Assembly: GCA_021397835.1 (NCBI GenBank)
Contig: JAJFZO010000034.1
Coordinates: forward strand, 994,501-1,058,500
Reading direction: 5' to 3'
DNA: 64,000 bases
Source: Moringa oleifera
Lineage: Eukaryota; Streptophyta; Magnoliopsida; Brassicales; Moringaceae
The notes under the pieces were generated by a model. It had not been told where the DNA came from. It saw only the letters and a list, made by a program, of their open reading frames with translations, and did not search any database. Made by a program: the position numbers and the translations under genes. Shown in pieces: positions 1 to 11,495 of the stretch (position 1 is its first letter; every line of letters begins with the position of its first letter).

Positions 1-90
1 TCATCAAAGTACTTAAGTGATATATCCTTGGACTTCGGGTTTGGGAGGGAGTGGGTACTGCTACAGCATACAGCAAGAGAGGAAAAGAGT

Positions 91-111
91 GAGAGAGAGA
101 GAGAGAGAGAG
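91..111. repeat. (GA)n microsatellite
   Basis: An uninterrupted GA dinucleotide run of about ten units inside a purine-rich stretch. Such runs are common in plant promoters and 5' leaders; no gene is visible next to it in this window. Confidence 0.9.
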
Positions 112-1419
112 GAGTGATTGTCTATGATGAGGTCCCGGACTTGGAGAGGCCTCATGGGTCCCATTTGGCCATCATCAATCTTTGATTCCATGAGATACCT
201 ACCACTCATTGTAATTTGGATGGTTGTGATTGGTTATGATTACTTTGTTGACTAATTTTCATGTAATGATACCCTTCCAATTTTTATTTTTTAATTTTTA
301 AAATAACAATAAAACACATAAATGATAAATCTTTACTTATTTGATTAAAAATAAGATTTTCAGAGGAGAGACAAAGTGCCACTGTTTGCGGTTTCGCACA
401 AAAGCTTGCTGCCTTCATGTCTCCAACACATTGCTGCCTGTAAAACACATTGCTGCAGTGCTGACAACTAATTCTCTCTACCCGGCATTATAGAACTAGC
501 CATGCTATTTTGTAGTACTTTGTCTCTTATTTTTCTAATATTTTCTTTTAAAAAATTCATTGTCATAAAAAATAACCTTTCTGATTATCAGTTTATTTTA
601 GTTTGTCTGACTTCTTTGATATATTTTTCGAGAGCTGGTTAATAATATTGAAATTGTGCAAAAGATGATGATATGTGATGAATTGATAAAATTAATAATT
701 AAATTTTTTAGTAATTTTATATTTTTATAAATATTTTTAATTTTTATACCAAAAAATTCAATAAAAACTTATTAAATCAGCAAAAAAAAAAAAGTCTAAT
801 AATACAAAAGCCTAATTAATGTAAGGGTAAATGAGATGCAGGAGAGCAGAGCAGGCAGCAGAGTAAATGCTGGACAAAAGGAAGAGTTGTAAATTAACAT
901 TCTTAATGTCTCTAAACTGCGAAGCAGCAGAAGCGCAAAATAAATGGGCAGAGGGGAGAAGTTTGCATATCAGCAACTCCTCCATTTCTTCCACTTCTTC
1001 TCAGAAACCAGACTGTAACGACACGTAAGAAGCAAAAACCGCAGTGCTGCAAGGACAAAACGGACCACAAGATATCTTGGATTCTTTTGAGGAAGTCTAT
1101 GAAGTGAGTGTGCAGGACAGGGGCATGAGCAGGATTCAGACCCATGGAGCCATAAATGTACCCTTTTCTTGGATGGTTCTGGTGTCAATGGAAACAAAGC
1201 TCCGATAACACAATAAATGCACCAAATCATTACTTCCAGGGACACAGACGTGTTGCTTCTGTGGGGTTATGGGTCTCTTTTGTTGTGACGCCCACAGGGT
1301 TTTGGATTTTTCTTGTTTACATCAAAGCAGATGAAATATAATAGTTTTTTTTTTAAGGGACAAATGGGCAGCTCTTGTTCTCTTCTGGGCATTTGTTTTT
1401 TTCTCTACGGCAAACTATA

Positions 1420-1662
1420 TTACTCTCTAATGCCTGTTGTGTCTACCCTGGCGGTGGAGGTGGCTACCGCCAGTGGTGGCGGTGACAGCGGTGACCATGG
1501 CAGCGCCGCGGTGGTGGTGGTGGGTATGCCAAGGAAGAGGAGGAGGAGGAGAAGAGTGCGTGTGGTGGGACCCATCTTCCACATAGAGAAGACATTAACG
1601 CATCCCGAGACTTGCACTGCTCCATTGGAGAGGCCATTGCTTGCTGCTATGATTCCACCCAT
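1420..1662 (-). CDS. Possible small secreted protein (weak candidate)
   Basis: This is an 80-codon frame beginning at an ATG preceded by a GA-rich leader. From about residue 30 it contains MGPTTRTLL followed by a leucine run and an alanine/threonine-rich stretch, which reads like a signal peptide. A short proline-rich tail (LPWSPLSPPPLAV) follows. I do not recognise the family. The frame coincides with a G+C-rich island in A+T-rich surroundings, which is the main reason to keep it. The opposite strand also has an open frame through the same island, with an arginine run, so low-complexity composition could explain both. No cysteine-rich or known peptide-hormone motif is visible. Confidence 0.2.
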   Translation of the reverse strand: MGGIIAASNGLSNGAVQVSGCVNVFSMWKMGPTTRTLLLLLLFLGIPTTTTAALPWSPLSPPPLAVATSTARVDTTGIRE

Positions 1663-4600
1663 CTCTCTCTCCAATAAAAAAAAAAAAACCCTCTGTCGGG
1701 ACACTCCACCTTTTAACATTTTTTTATTTTAAAAAAAAAGCAGAATTATTACACAACCAAACAGGTCATGAGCATTTTGAACTCAGTTTCTCACCAACCA
1801 ATCATAAGACAACTCCTCATGTGAGCCCCATCTACAGTAATCACTCACTCTTTTTTAAAATATAAGACAACAAACATTTTCATAGTTTAATTTTTTTTTT
1901 TAAATTATCATCTTTTACTAATATAAATTGTATTAAATTTTTTAATAAAATAAATAATTAAATTTTTTATTTAATTTTTATATTAATATAATAAATTATA
2001 AAATCATCATTTTATTTTCTCATCAAAAAACTCAATCACAGATTACATTAACTCAAATATCTTTTTTTTTTAACAAATTGAAATGAATGTTTCTGGGATT
2101 TATCAAAAATTAAGGTTATAATTATCCAAATCTTAGGATCGGGACCATACATGCTAACACTAGGGAGCATAAAAATAAAATAATAAAAGCTAACAAATGT
2201 AATAATTTGATACAAGAAGAATGCAGAAAAGGCAAATGTATTAAAATGATGGCAATTCTTGGGTGAAATTAAAAAGTGGGTTGGTCATACTGATGGGGCA
2301 TGGCGTAAACGGGAAGAGATTAATTGTTTAAACAAAAAAGATTAGTGTAATTGGAAAGGCATTCATGGCTGTGGATGCTGTAGTGATTTTGTGTCGTTTT
2401 TTTATTTGCTTAATTTAGTGTTTCTCAATGGAGTCTGGCAATGCACGCGTGTGACTCATTCCTTTTAGCAAGCTTTCATTATTGTTCATCCTTCTCCTAT
2501 GTTCTTGTTTTTTATTGTGTAGGCTAATGGGTATTGGCAAAACCTAGCAACAACCTATTGCCCATTTGTGCACACCAAATGGGGAAAAAGATTTTGTAAA
2601 GTTTTCCGATTTTGGATGATCTACATTTAAAAAAAAAAAATTATAGGTATATTTATTGAAAATTTAATATTTTATAAGTTAATGAATAAAATAAAAATAA
2701 ATATCATTTTACTTTCTTTTTAATTAAATTCTATTTTTAAAACGTTTACAAATAACTTTATGTATCAATTTAAATCAAATTAAATTTATTTTAAAATATT
2801 TAAATTAAAAAATTATCAATAAATTTTGATTTAAAAATTTGTATAATTGTAACAATATATTTAACCTACCATCATAAAAAAATTTAAAATTTTCTTAATA
2901 TTGAATATTTTTAAGAAGATACTATCAATACTTTTTAAAAATTTATAAAAAATAGTTTGTTAGTTGAGAATTATTCAAATTTGGATATGTAATTGAAATG
3001 AAACGTAAAATGTTTTAAAGTAATTTTTTAGATATTTTAACAATAGAAATATTATTAATTTTTATAATCATTTTTATCAAATATTTAATTTAAATAAAAT
3101 AAATAGATCAATATTTATCTGAATATATTTTAAAAAATAAAGTTTAATTAAAAAGATTAGTAAAACCTACTGTTTAGAATGATATTTATTCATAAAATAA
3201 GTATCCAATAATATAAAATCTAAATATTAATGCACGATATCATATTATTAACAAACAATAATATCAGCACATTATTGTATTATCGTCTTGATTTAATAAA
3301 TAAATCAAGAAAACCTAGTTTTACCATTAATTAACCACAAACATCGTGCGATAATAATCTATGAAAGATTTGTTCCGATTGATTCAGTTAATTAGGATTT
3401 TATATATTCACTTCTAAACATGAACTTTTATTTGGTAATATAGGATAAATTTTATACTTTCACGAGACTTTTAATTATGATTTTTTTTGTGATTTAAAAT
3501 TTTCGAGATGAAGCTCTCATTATATATATAAAATGACCATATATTATTTTCATAATAAATATAAAATAATTTAATAAAAATTAAGAGTTAATATATATGC
3601 ATTATTGTCATGATGAATTTAATTTGTACTTGATATAAGATCTGGGATTGAAAAAACTATATATTATTACATTTTGATGAAGTATTAAAAGTAGGAATAA
3701 AGTGGCAATGTAGGAGTTGGTGAGGAGACCCCCTTTAGTTCACATATTTCTTTACAGAAGCTTTTGTTGCTTTGTAAATTACTCTTAGGGACTTTTTGCA
3801 CATTAGTGTACTTTGACATCTCTTTTGCTTTTATGCAAAAGGAAATCCAGGCATAAAGACAAACTTCACTTTAATTTACCCTTTAAAGTATACAAATGCT
3901 GCCTTAATTTCTCTTTCTTTTTCTTTTTTTTTTTCCCTCACAAAAGTGAACATTTGACAACAACTTGTTTTCCTAATTTACCCTCGAGATTGACCCAGAT
4001 TTACCATTGGCAGCTTTGCTTGCTTGAACCTGAAGGGATGTCACATCAAAATCCTGGTTTTCCCTTTAGATTTTTTTTTCTTTTTTAATTGTTTATTATT
4101 ATTATTTATGCAGTTTGGAAGAGTGAGACATGAAAATGGTAAACTGGCAGAGAGGAAAATCTTTGGCTGTTTAGTACCATCAGTTTTGCCTTTAAAAAGG
4201 GCAGAGCGGCCACGGCACTTTTGGTCTCTATGATGTGGTTACAATCTATAGCACCCAGAGTGTGACACGCGTACAACTGGGCCCCCAAAGCAGCGGTGTT
4301 AGATTGAGGAGGGGAGTAGGGGATCATGGTAAGGCCCAACGGTTGTTAGATTCCGAATCAGCTTTCCTTAATAAGGTGAGTTGGGCCACAGGAGGAGGGT
4401 TGAAAAAGCTTGTAATTATTAGCAGGGAAGGGGGGGGAGTGGGTTCTAATAATTAGGCAAAGTGCAAAGATAAGTAGGGCCGGGTTCGGGTCAGCATCCA
4501 CAATAGTGACAATAATTGCCAATATCTTGATGATTTGATTTTCTTCAGGCAAGAGTCGTATGGGATATGATTGTGCTTTTCTTGGCTTCATATCCATTCA

Positions 4601-7600
4601 TGATTGGTTCATGCACCGCTATCTCCTTTTTTTCCCCTAAGAAAATTAAACAAGTGCACGAAAATGAAATTACCATGTTTAATGATTCATATATCATTTC
4701 ACAAAGTAAATCTTTTCACCCTCTTTTTCCTTTTCATTATAATCATACTTTCAAACACACTTTAATTGAATTAAAAAAAAAAACGCACTATGCAACGGAG
4801 GAAAAGAATTGATTTAAATTTTTTTTGTCATTGTATTAAATGATGATTTACAATTTAATAAAAATTTAAAATTGATTTGAATTTATATATATTAAATGAT
4901 AATTTCTATTTAATTATAGAATAATTTGTAGTAGCTTGCATGAAATGTTACAACAGGCAACATTGGTTTAATACAAATCTTTGCATACTTTGAAAAGCAA
5001 AAAAATGGTCAGAACCCAAAGGCATAAACAAAAGTGCTTTCACAGTCTTTGCTTTTGTTCTGTGCGAAAGAAACTGTTCAATAAAAACACTGAAAATCAA
5101 AGATCGTCATTCGGGAGGTCCCACGAACATGGCCCCCAAAGTCTATGGGCTAATAACACTGGGCAAAGGGGGAGATGTAATCCTGTCCGTACAGCCAAGA
5201 CGGGTTATGTCATAAGTACTTTTAATTTATGCTCTTTTTGACCATTCAATTAAATCACCCTTCGATTTGATTTAATTTAATAATAATTTATTTTTTTTAA
5301 AAAAAAAGGGTGAGGATTTAGTGGTGAAAAACTGTTACATCATTTTCGTCAAAAGATGAGTGCTGAAAACTTTCGCTTTAGTATCACTTTACGTAATAAT
5401 TTTATCGGAGATGACAAAAGGTCACCTTGTTTTGTAGTTCCGACCAACACCCCCACACACCAAACATTATCCTTTTCCCCACTTTTTGACTGCTTCTATT
5501 TATGTGTGCCAGTCTCATATTTATCCATTTCCTGCATTATAAATATACAAAAAATTAAAATATATTATTTTTAATTTAAATTTTAAATTAATTACATAAA
5601 ATAATATTTTATTTGTAATTTCAAATCAAAATTTTTAAAAAAGTTATATTTATTTAATATCGATATTTTTATTAAAATTTTTTATTAATAATTTTATATA
5701 CATACATAATATATATGTGATTTTTATTTATATAATTATTTTTAATATATATTATTAAAATAAATAAAATATTTTTATTTTATTTAAATATATATATTTT
5801 TTTATTAATTTTAATATAAAATAAATTTAAATAATTACACACATAAAAATCGTATTTACATTATATATATGTAAAATAAATAATATCAATAAAAATTGTA
5901 CGAAATCTCTTGTTGAAAGTTTAATATAAATATAAATTTATAATAAATATATTTTTTAGATACCAATTTGAATTTATAAATAAAATACATATCTTATTGA
6001 TATAATTGATTTTTAAATATTATTTAATTCAATTATAACGTTGATGCTTTAATTTTGTTTACTTTAATTAAAAATCAAATGTTAAAAACTTATATAAATT
6101 TTCATAATAAAATATTTTATTTTTTTAATATTAAAAGATATATATTTAATTTTGATTTTATTATATTAATATTTTTAAAAAACATAAAAAGTATTCAAAT
6201 ATGAGAGATAAATTAAAAAAATTTATTTGAATTGTTTGTAATACATTTTATTAACAAAAAAATGACATTAATTTTTCATTGTCATTAGAATAAATGTTCA
6301 AATTGAAGCAAACTAAATTATTAAGAATATAATTAAACCTATAGATATTTCATGGTTTAAATCATAAAATACGTAAAATTTATTTTTTAAAATTTTAAAC
6401 TTCATATATTTTTTTTAAAATATAATCATAATTGAAAACTAGAATTACATCGGGCCATCAAAATCAATATCGGGTTTAAAAATTTGGATGATTATTCATA
6501 ATTTAATATGGTTGAAGGTAAGTGTAAGCCTGGATTCATGTATTTTTGAGAATTTGATATTGATCTAAAAGTTAAAAGCTTGTGTGCACATGTGCACTTG
6601 AATTTTTCAATTTTTTTTTTAAATGAAAAGATTTATTCTTCAAGGGTTTGGTGGGTCATCCAATGGAGAAAGTTTGTCTATGAAGGACATAGAAGCAAGA
6701 GACAACTTGAAGATAGACATCAAGCTAATAATGGGTCATCTTGACAAGACCATCAAGATTTGTCTTCAATAATTCTTCAATCAAAATGATCTTTATGCAT
6801 TTACCCTTGAATTATCATAAATTAAAATAATCAATTCAAAATATTAATTTTTCAAATAAAATAATTATTTTTATATCATTTATATTCTTAAACCCTATTT
6901 GGTTTTTGATTTTTCAAATTTCTCATCCTCCTTAAAATTGATTTTTCTTTCATTTAGTAGTTTTTTTAATTATCTAATTTATGTATAAACATTTGATTAT
7001 TATAAAACGGTTGTTCTAAATTAATTAAATATTTATTAACTCAAAGTTAATTGCTTTTATAAATTAGCCTTATAAAACATTAGGAACTCTTGATTAGGAT
7101 CATAAATTGGATTCGAAAACTTTGGCTAAACTTATGAGCAACTTATCTCTTACTTGCTTTAATTCACTCATCGAGTAAACTAAGTTAAAGACGATTGTTT
7201 CGTTTAAATGTGCTCATATTTTTGTTTTATTATTATCTTGCATTTTTATTCTATAAATAAATTTTCAACAATTATTGTATTAATTCATTATAAAATTTAA
7301 TAATCATGCACAAAGACGTAAACATTACTCTAATTCACATCTATATTTCACATATTCTTAAAAGTTGTAATTTATGTATATTAATTAAATATTTAAAAGA
7401 GGAGATATATTCTAAAATTTTATAGAGTACAAAAATTAGATCATTAAATGATATATTAAACTATAATATAAAAATATAAAATTTTTAAAATTTTACGCTG
7501 AATAACATTCACAATATGATACAAATCAAACTAATATTATGTACATTAACATAATAATGTTTAACATAAAATAAATATTCATCAAAATTATTTATAATTC

Positions 7601-7683
7601 TTTTTTTTAAGGAGTAACTTGAATATTTTTTTTGGGTTCTCTTTCGTTTAAAAAAAAAAAGTTCTAAAATTAACATTACATGG

Positions 7684-7833
7684 GTGAATTACATAAGATC
7701 TAAATATACAAAATTAGATGTTTTAGACATTTGGACTTTGGCACACAAATTTGATTAAACGGGCTTATTTTAACTGGCCTACCCCTAACAAATTCACTTT
7801 GCGACCATATAACTTATTTGATTTACAATAAGA
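7684..7833 (+). repeat. Dispersed repeat, copy A (partner at 11,291-11,430)
   Basis: This stretch aligns end to end with 11,291-11,430. Shared blocks include GTGAATTA-ATAAGATCTAAAT at the left, GGGCTTATTTTA in the middle and ATATAACTTATTTGA at the right. The copies are diverged but collinear, which indicates an old transposable-element family. No coding capacity and no target-site duplication were identified. Confidence 0.75.
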
Positions 7834-8424
7834 GTTTTAAGTATATCTCCCCATATTGTTGTGGAGCTAGATTTAAACATGTGCAAATATATAGGAATTA
7901 GTTTTTAAAAAAATTATATTGTTATTATAAAAGATTTATATTTTTATTTGTTTATATGTAATTTTTGTAATTTTATTAGTAAATTATTTTATAATTAATA
8001 TTTTTTACAATAAATAAATCATATTTTATTTAGGAAATTTGTTTGTTATAATAATTATATCATTTGTATTAGAGTTGAATTAATGGTATGATTTAAAAAA
8101 AATGATTAGTGAAATATAAAAGAAAATAAAATATAAAAAATGTAAGATGACAATAAATAAAGATATTTAAATTTATAAATGATATTAATAAAAAAATTAA
8201 TGTGATAATTTTTTAATAAAATAAAAAATTTAAAAAATATTTATCTTTTTAAAATATATGACATTTAATATACTTTTTTAGATAAATTAAATTAGAATTT
8301 TAGGTACTCTTTACACAATTTAATTTATTTGATTTCTTATATGTTAAATAATCAAGTTAATTGAATATATGCTTTAATATTTTTTAAAAGATCATTGGTT
8401 TATATTATTTTGATATATGTATTT

Positions 8425-8557
8425 GATATCCGTATATGACATTTAATTGATATGTTCGTAAATGATATTTACATATCATTAGCTCATAATGATTTTGGTA
8501 TCTTCACATGACATTCAATTGATATGATGTTCGTAAATGATATTATTAGCTCATAAC
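8425..8557 (+). repeat. Imperfect tandem duplication, about 70 bp unit
   Basis: Two adjacent units share a GATATC/GGTATC start, TGACATT(T/C)AATTGATATG, a TTCGTAAATGATAT block and ATTAGCTCATAA, with small indels. Unit 1 runs from 8,425 to about 8,492 and unit 2 from 8,497 to 8,557. It is a local slippage or unequal-exchange product in non-coding DNA. Confidence 0.8.
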
Positions 8558-9300
8558 AAACAAGTTACTCAAATATTTATTTAAATAATGTACATAACAA
8601 TTGAGGTTTTAATAGAAAATATTTTAATTTTTAAAATTTATTTTTATTAAATATAATATTTTTTAGCATTTATAATAAATTAAATTTTTTTAAAAAAATT
8701 ATTTGTAATTAATGTATGCATGTATACAAGACTATTTTGAAAGATGCATTAATAATCTATTAAATATAAATAAACAAATAAGAATATATTAGAAAAAACT
8801 ATCATGTCCTTGTACTTGCACGAACTAAGCAGACCCTACCATAATATTTAGTAAAACATTCTTTATTTGTTGATAGTATTCTTGACAAAGTCTAATATCA
8901 CTAGCCAAAATCAATACCAATTCAAATATGTAGAAAAATAATTGCTTATTTAGACGCTTAAATGGTAAAATATATAATTCAAGAGAATTAAATTTGATTT
9001 TTAAAATTAAATGTTATCATGTTTTAATTAATTGACATAAATTTTAAAATGTTTTTAAAAATACACTAAAATAATAAAATGAAAATTGATATTAAAACAA
9101 CTCCAATGAGATATCATTTCACACCTTTCAAAAGCATCATTTTGTTGTTATGAATAATAAAATATTAAATTTAGTACTCTATTATTCATCATATCAAAAG
9201 TACTAAATTTTTATTTTTTAATTTTTCATATTAATTTTTTTTAGCTTTTAATTATTAAAATTTCTAATGAATAATTAAATTTATTATTATTATAAAAATT

Positions 9301-9402
9301 ATATTATTAAAAATATTTTATCAAAAATTTTAAACTAAGATTAATAATTAATATATAATTTAATTTATTTAAATTATTATTATGAATTAAATATTTGATT
9401 CA
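9301..9402. repeat. A+T-rich dispersed element (related to 48,784-48,875)
   Basis: A block beginning AAAAATATTTTATCAAAAA and continuing through TTAATATATA and TTTAATTTATT spacers matches 48,784-48,875 in order and spacing. Flanking sequence on both sides also looks related, including an AATRTTAAATT-GTGTRAA motif near 9,865 and near 49,080. It is probably a non-autonomous transposon family; the class is undetermined. Confidence 0.55.
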
Positions 9403-9591
9403 TGTTAAAAAATATTTATGATATTAAAATTTTTACGTAAAAATATTTTTGATATAAATAATATAAATTTTCAGTAAATTTAATAAAATTAAAATTCATT
9501 CTAAGTAAAATCATAACTAAAATAAACATAACAATATATTAAAGATTACAATGTAACTCCAAATACAATAATGATTAAAACTATATAACTT

Positions 9592-9630
9592 TAATAATAA
9601 TAATAACAATAATAATAATAATAATAATAA
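9592..9630. repeat. (AAT)n microsatellite
   Basis: A trinucleotide AAT/TAA run interrupted once by a C. No gene is associated with it. Confidence 0.9.
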
Positions 9631-9959
9631 ATTAACCTAAAATAATTATTTAAAATATAGAAAAATTATGCCACTCCAATAAAGTAAGTCGAATTAATTA
9701 TTTCATTATCTCAAATAAATTAATTAATATTATATATTATTTATTAATAATTATTATAGGATATAAGTAAAAAATATTAATTACATTAATGTAAACATGT
9801 TGGAGATAAAAAATTTTGATATTAAATTTTTTTTTTTAAATTTGTTTTGATACACCAAAATAATGTTAAATTTAGTGTAAAGTTTGAAAATGATCTTACA
9901 AGCTATAAGATGATATTGGGTATAAAATATAAACATAATGAAACCCACGCGGCTGAAAT

Positions 9960-11280
9960 ATAAAAAACCAAAGTTTATGACTCCGGGAGAAAGATTAGGG
10001 TTTTGGCCTGTGCTCTCGAAGAGCAGATTCATAATACCCAATTGAGATCCTCTTAAGATTTCTCATAGACAGTGTTTTTTAAATGTTTTCTCTCTGTTTT
10101 TCAGTATAGTTTATCTTTCTCTGTTCTCTGAGATTTCTATTTCGCTGATCTGTTTTATTTCCTGGGGTTGGTGGATTTGTTGTTTTTGTTTTGTGCATGA
10201 AAAGGTATTTATTTAAGAGAGTAGAGAGCGGCCTTCATAATCCCAGGTAAGCTGCACAATTTGGTGCTTAGCTGATTCATGGGAGGCCAAAACTGATACT
10301 GCAAGTTTCGCTGATAACACTTGCTTTTTCTGGTTGGAGGTGTTTGTTAGTAAGTTGGGCATACATTTTATATAAACATCAGTCATGTTTTCTGGCTTGT
10401 AACATCAATTTCTGGTTTCTGCATTGGTAATAGTGTACTATGTTGTGAGATTCTACCATGTTCATGGTCACCCAAAACCAGAAAGAATTTTCAAGTTCAG
10501 AGTCTTTCATTTCGCAAAAAAGTGATTTCCGGATTGCATTTCAGGTTAGGTGTTTCTGAGAAGTGGAAGATATGCCGAGGCCACTAAATTAGGACTTTCT
10601 TTGCATTTGATGAATTGATACTACTTTCGGCTCAGGTCACCTGCTTTCCAATTGTGTTAGGAGATGGAACATGGATTTGAACTGTAGTAGAGTTTTGACA
10701 TTTGACCAATTTCAATTTTATGGAAAACCCAGTTTGATTTCAATTCAAACCAATTAAAAAGGGAAAATAATGGAAGAATTGGTGGCAAATGAAATAGTTG
10801 CCATAACATGATCTATCTTATCTCGTTCAGGCATTTGGATTGAAGAAGAGGATCTTGAACAGACTTACTTTCAACCTGTCAACAGATATCTAAATTATGT
10901 CTTCATTGACATTTTATACTGCTCAATCAAAATTTGTGAACGTAGATCCTACTTGCTGTATAGGTGAACAAAGCTGAATATGGAGAATACCACCATCTGC
11001 TCCAGAAGCTGCCTAAAATATGTCAGAAGCATACAAGATTTTTCTCAAATCTTACAGAGATTTCTCCAAAAAGCAAAAGCACCACAAACCTTGACATGCT
11101 TAGATATGTACTCATTCAGTCAATAGAGAAATGGGGCAGGAATTCGAGATGAAATAGAAAGGGCAGCAGGGCGGGAAAGTATGAGGGAGGCATACTCCGC
11201 GAGGATAAGCTGCTGTAATGATTCTTTCAGGCTCATTGTGTCTATTAGGGCCTGACTGGAATCTGCAAAACGCTATTTTT
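9960..11280 (+). ncRNA. Possible spliced leader or non-coding transcript upstream of the PPR gene
   Basis: Composition changes sharply at about 9,950 from A+T-rich repeat DNA to sequence that looks transcribed. The start resembles a plant 5' leader (AGATTAGGGTTTTGGCC near 9,990) and is followed by a pyrimidine-rich stretch. A strong splice donor, CCCAG|GTAAGC, lies at 10,245-10,246. Possible acceptors are TGCATTTCAG near 10,543 and GCTGTATAG near 10,963. The only notable frame, 10,964-11,152 (62 codons), has no recognisable similarity. It may be a spliced 5' UTR of the PPR gene that starts 216 bases further on, a non-coding RNA, or the leader of a gene whose coding part decayed. Confidence 0.35.
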
Positions 11281-11290
11281 CTAACATCAA

Positions 11291-11430
11291 GTGAATTAGA
11301 TAAGATCTAAATGTACAGAATCGGGTCCCTGATTGGACTCTTAGCCCAAAAATTTTGAGGCCAGATGGGCTTATTTTAGCTCGAACATACCTACCTTGCC
11401 ACTATATAACTTATTTGACTTCCAATGATT
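11291..11430 (+). repeat. Dispersed repeat, copy B, abutting the PPR gene
   Basis: Collinear with 7,684-7,833 over about 140 bp. Its right end lies about 65 bases before the PPR start codon, so transposon-derived sequence probably forms part of that gene's leader or core promoter. Confidence 0.75.
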
Positions 11431-11495
11431 AGCTTTAATTCTCTCTGTTTCTGTGAGTGTTAAATGGTTTTAAGTAATAGGAGTGTTGGTAGTTC

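Larger units (their letters stand above)
1..2600. other. Intergenic, no supported gene
   Basis: No open frame here resembles a known protein. There is a GA microsatellite near 91-111 and a G+C-richer island at about 1,440-1,640, listed separately as a weak small-protein candidate. The rest is A+T-rich with homopolymer runs. The first 120 bases, with purine-rich repeats, could be the leader of a gene lying outside the window, but nothing shows this directly. Confidence 0.6.
2601..9950. other. A+T-rich intergenic region with decayed repeats
   Basis: About 7 kb of very A+T-rich sequence with no frame longer than chance and no recognisable protein. It holds a dispersed repeat copy (7,684-7,833), a local direct duplication (8,425-8,557), a trinucleotide microsatellite (9,592-9,630) and an A+T-rich element also found near 48.8 kb (9,301-9,402). 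It is probably old transposon debris, but no terminal repeats or transposase frames could be recognised. Confidence 0.7.

Noticed and set aside
1313..1732. Plus-strand 139-codon frame with an arginine run
   Set aside because: It overlaps a better minus-strand candidate in the same G+C-rich island. The long frame comes from low-complexity GGT/GAG repeats and it has no recognisable domain.
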